This document shows, piece by piece, positions 6,762-8,672 of a stretch of 8,672 bases of DNA. Both the position numbers and the translations under genes were made by a program. This DNA is from Bacteroidia bacterium (GTDB lineage Bacteria; Bacteroidota; Bacteroidia; AKYH767-A; OLB10). A model generated the notes under the pieces. That model ran no database searches and had not been told where the DNA came from. It saw only the letters and a program-made list of their open reading frames with translations. The stretch is taken from assembly GCA_025450095.1 (NCBI GenBank), contig JANWID010000284.1, forward strand, positions 1 to 8,672, written 5' to 3'. Numbering within the stretch: position 1 is the first letter of the stretch; each line of letters opens with the position of its first letter.

Positions 6762-8672
6762 GCGGCCAGTTCTTTCAGCTCCTCAAAAAATCGTTCGCGC
6801 GGCAGAAAATTCCACTCCAGCTTTAAAGACATTGGAACAGGAGTATCGAGGCTTGCTGAGCGTACAACAGGTGCATCCAGGAACTGAAAACACTCCGACG
6901 CAATAACTGCCGCGATCTCTGCACCGATTCCACCAGTGATCGTGTCTTCGTGCAGGATGATGACTTTCCCGGTTTTCTTCACTGAAGCCAGCACCGCATC
7001 CTTATCCCAGGGTAAAAGAGATCGCAGGTCAATAATTTCAATACTTGTTCCTTCATATTTCTCAACTGCTTCAAGCGCCCAGTGTACTCCGTAACCATAG
7101 GTGATTACAGAAATATCATTTCCTTCATTAACCACCCTGGCTTTACCGATCTCGATAGTATAGTAATCATCGGGCACCATTCCGCTCACACTCCGGTAAA
7201 GTGCTTTGTGTTCAAAAAACATCACCGGGTTGGGATCATCGATGGCTGCATTCAGTAAACCTTTTGCATCATCCGGAAAGGCCGGGTAAACGATTTTCAA
7301 TCCGGGTACATGAAAAAACCAGGCTTCGTTCGATTGCGAATGAAAAGGACCTGCGCCAACTCCGGCACCGGTTGGCATACGCACCACAACATCGGCATGC
7401 TGACCCCATCGATAATGTGTTTTAGCAAGATTATTCACGATCTGATTGAAACCACAGGTGACAAAATCGGCGAACTGCATTTCTACAATCGATTTGTAAC
7501 CATTAATTGAAAGCCCCAGCCCTGCTCCTACGATTGCTGATTCGCATAACGGCGTGTTACGAATTCTTGCTTTACCGAATTCTTCAACAAAGCCTTGTGT
7601 TGCTTTGAATACACCACCGTACTCCGCAATATCCTGACCCATGATTACCAGGTTGGGAAAACGCTGCATCGACTGGCGCATGGCATCTGTAATAGCATCC
7701 AGGTAACGTTTTTCTGATTGTTGTTCTGATCCAGGTTGAACCGGTTCCGGAAAATGTGGTGCATAAACATCGTGCATCTCCTTTTCAGTTTCAGGCTCCG
7801 GCTCGGTTTCCGCAAAAGTTATTTCAAGTCCTAATTCAATCTCTTTACGGATGGTAGCGCGGATGTCTTTGATACGGTTTTCGTCAAGTACTTCTTCCTT
7901 CAACAGGTAATCTTCAAAATTCTTTACCGGGTCTTTCTTTCCCCATTCATCAAATAATTCCTGTGGAACGTATTTGGTTCCGGAAGCTTCTTCATGACCC
8001 CGCATCCGGAAAGTCATGCATTCCAGTAATACCGGCCGCGGATTTTTACGGATCTCCGAATTGATTTTATTTATCGCATGATAAACTTCCAGGATATTGT
8101 TTCCATCAACCTGGACACCTTCAATCCCATAGCCGATCGCTTTATCGATAAACTGTTTACAGCGGAACTGTTCCCTTGAAGGCGTTGAAAGTCCGTAGCC
8201 ATTATTTTCGACAATAAAAATGACTGGCAGATCCCATACTGCCGCAACGTTGATCGATTCATGAAAATCTCCTTCACTGCTACCGCCATCGCCGGTAAAA
8301 ACTGCAGTGGAACGCCCGTTTTTCTTCAACACATTAGCCAGTGCGATACCATCGGCAACTCCCATCTGCGGTCCCAGGTGCGAGATCATCCCAACGATAT
8401 TGAATTCACGGGTACCGAAGTGAAAGGACCGGTCGCGGGAATTTGTAAAACCTCCCGGCTTGCCCTGGAACTGGCTAAAAAGGCTGTGAAGTGGAATATT
8501 TCTGACCGTAAAAACACCCAGGTTCCGGTGCATGGGAAGTATGTATTCCCCGAGGTCCATGGCTAAAGCGGTACCTACCGAGATAGCTTCCTGACCGATT
8601 CCGGAGAACCACTTGGCAATCTTCCCCTGCCGGAGAAGCACCAGCATTTTTTCCTCGATCATACGGGGCTTC
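6755..8672 (-). CDS. Fused alpha/beta E1 component of a 2-oxoacid dehydrogenase complex (5' end outside window)
   Basis: The thiamine-diphosphate-dependent decarboxylase of a pyruvate- or branched-chain-type complex, with both E1 chains in one polypeptide. The frame is open to the right edge. The Met at 8662 is preceded in frame by Lys-Pro-Arg, and KPRMIEEKML is normal internal E1-alpha sequence, so the true start lies upstream. Counting from that Met (635 residues), the alpha part (about 1-280) has GIGQEA (21-26), the ThDP-Mg motif GDGGSSEGDFHE...ENNGYG (124-157) and the loop RGHEEASGTKY (221-231). An acidic, proline-rich linker (about 282-318) joins it to the beta part (about 319-635), which has GQDIAEYGGVF (342-352), PLCESAIVGAG with E374, and HSQSNEAWF with H441, the likely catalytic histidine. 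Motifs do not settle whether the substrate is pyruvate, branched-chain oxoacids or acetoin. No E2 or E3 gene is visible. Confidence 0.93.
   Translation of the reverse strand, partial: KPRMIEEKMLVLLRQGKIAKWFSGIGQEAISVGTALAMDLGEYILPMHRNLGVFTVRNIPLHSLFSQFQGKPGGFTNSRDRSFHFGTREFNIVGMISHLGPQMGVADGIALANVLKKNGRSTAVFTGDGGSSEGDFHESINVAAVWDLPVIFIVENNGYGLSTPSREQFRCKQFIDKAIGYGIEGVQVDGNNILEVYHAINKINSEIRKNPRPVLLECMTFRMRGHEEASGTKYVPQELFDEWGKKDPVKNFEDYLLKEEVLDENRIKDIRATIRKEIELGLEITFAETEPEPETEKEMHDVYAPHFPEPVQPGSEQQSEKRYLDAITDAMRQSMQRFPNLVIMGQDIAEYGGVFKATQGFVEEFGKARIRNTPLCESAIVGAGLGLSINGYKSIVEMQFADFVTCGFNQIVNNLAKTHYRWGQHADVVVRMPTGAGVGAGPFHSQSNEAWFFHVPGLKIVYPAFPDDAKGLLNAAIDDPNPVMFFEHKALYRSVSGMVPDDYYTIEIGKARVVNEGNDISVITYGYGVHWALEAVEKYEGTSIEIIDLRSLLPWDKDAVLASVKKTGKVIILHEDTITGGIGAEIAAVIASECFQFLDAPVVRSASLDTPVPMSLKLEWNFLPRERFFEELKELAAY

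Noticed and set aside
7201..8566. Plus-strand open frames of 66-101 codons opposite the E1 gene
   Set aside because: They are antisense to a fully conserved enzyme and show no recognisable protein features; they are shadows of its codon use.

Overview
This 8.7 kb window looks like chromosomal DNA from a member of the Bacteroidota. The evidence is a fused alpha/beta E1 subunit of a 2-oxoacid dehydrogenase, a fused formimidoyltransferase-cyclodeaminase, TAnnTTTG-type -7 promoter boxes (TACTTTTG), weak or absent Shine-Dalgarno sequences, and a signal peptide ending in FAQ. I cannot place it below phylum from the sequence alone. Most of the window is ordinary metabolic and housekeeping coding sequence. 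The least ordinary part is the 426-bp divergent intergenic region at 991-1416.

Left end, minus strand (1-990): prmA, the ribosomal protein L11 methyltransferase, is followed 20 bp downstream by the first 42 codons of a secreted or exported protein that runs off the window.

Middle of the left half (991-1416): this is a gene-free region between divergent prmA and hutI. It carries an inverted pair of TACTTTTGCT promoter-like boxes, four tandem GC-rich repeat units of 38/36/38/36 bp, a perfect 11-bp-stem hairpin, and a fifth, decayed repeat copy. In that fifth copy a 20-nt palindrome sits where 7 nt of the unit should be. It reads as a nested set of intergenic repeats, not as a gene.

Plus strand (1417-6761): hutI and ftcD are 34 bp apart and encode two consecutive steps of the tetrahydrofolate branch of histidine degradation. 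Imidazolonepropionase makes N-formimino-L-glutamate. FtcD then passes the formimino group to tetrahydrofolate and deaminates it to 5,10-methenyl-THF. The earlier enzymes (HutH, HutU) are not in the window. After a nested inverted repeat that could be a weak terminator comes a 760-codon gene for a multi-pass membrane protein with a C-terminal patatin-like serine hydrolase domain.

Right end, minus strand (6755-8672): the fused E1 component of a pyruvate- or branched-chain-type 2-oxoacid dehydrogenase complex. Its 5' end lies beyond the window. It converges on the patatin gene and the two coding sequences overlap by 7 bp.

I see no RNA gene, CRISPR array, insertion sequence, prophage or defence gene. 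No new multi-gene system is evident. The points worth a second look are the layered repeats, the membrane-patatin architecture, and the convergent overlap with no room for a terminator.
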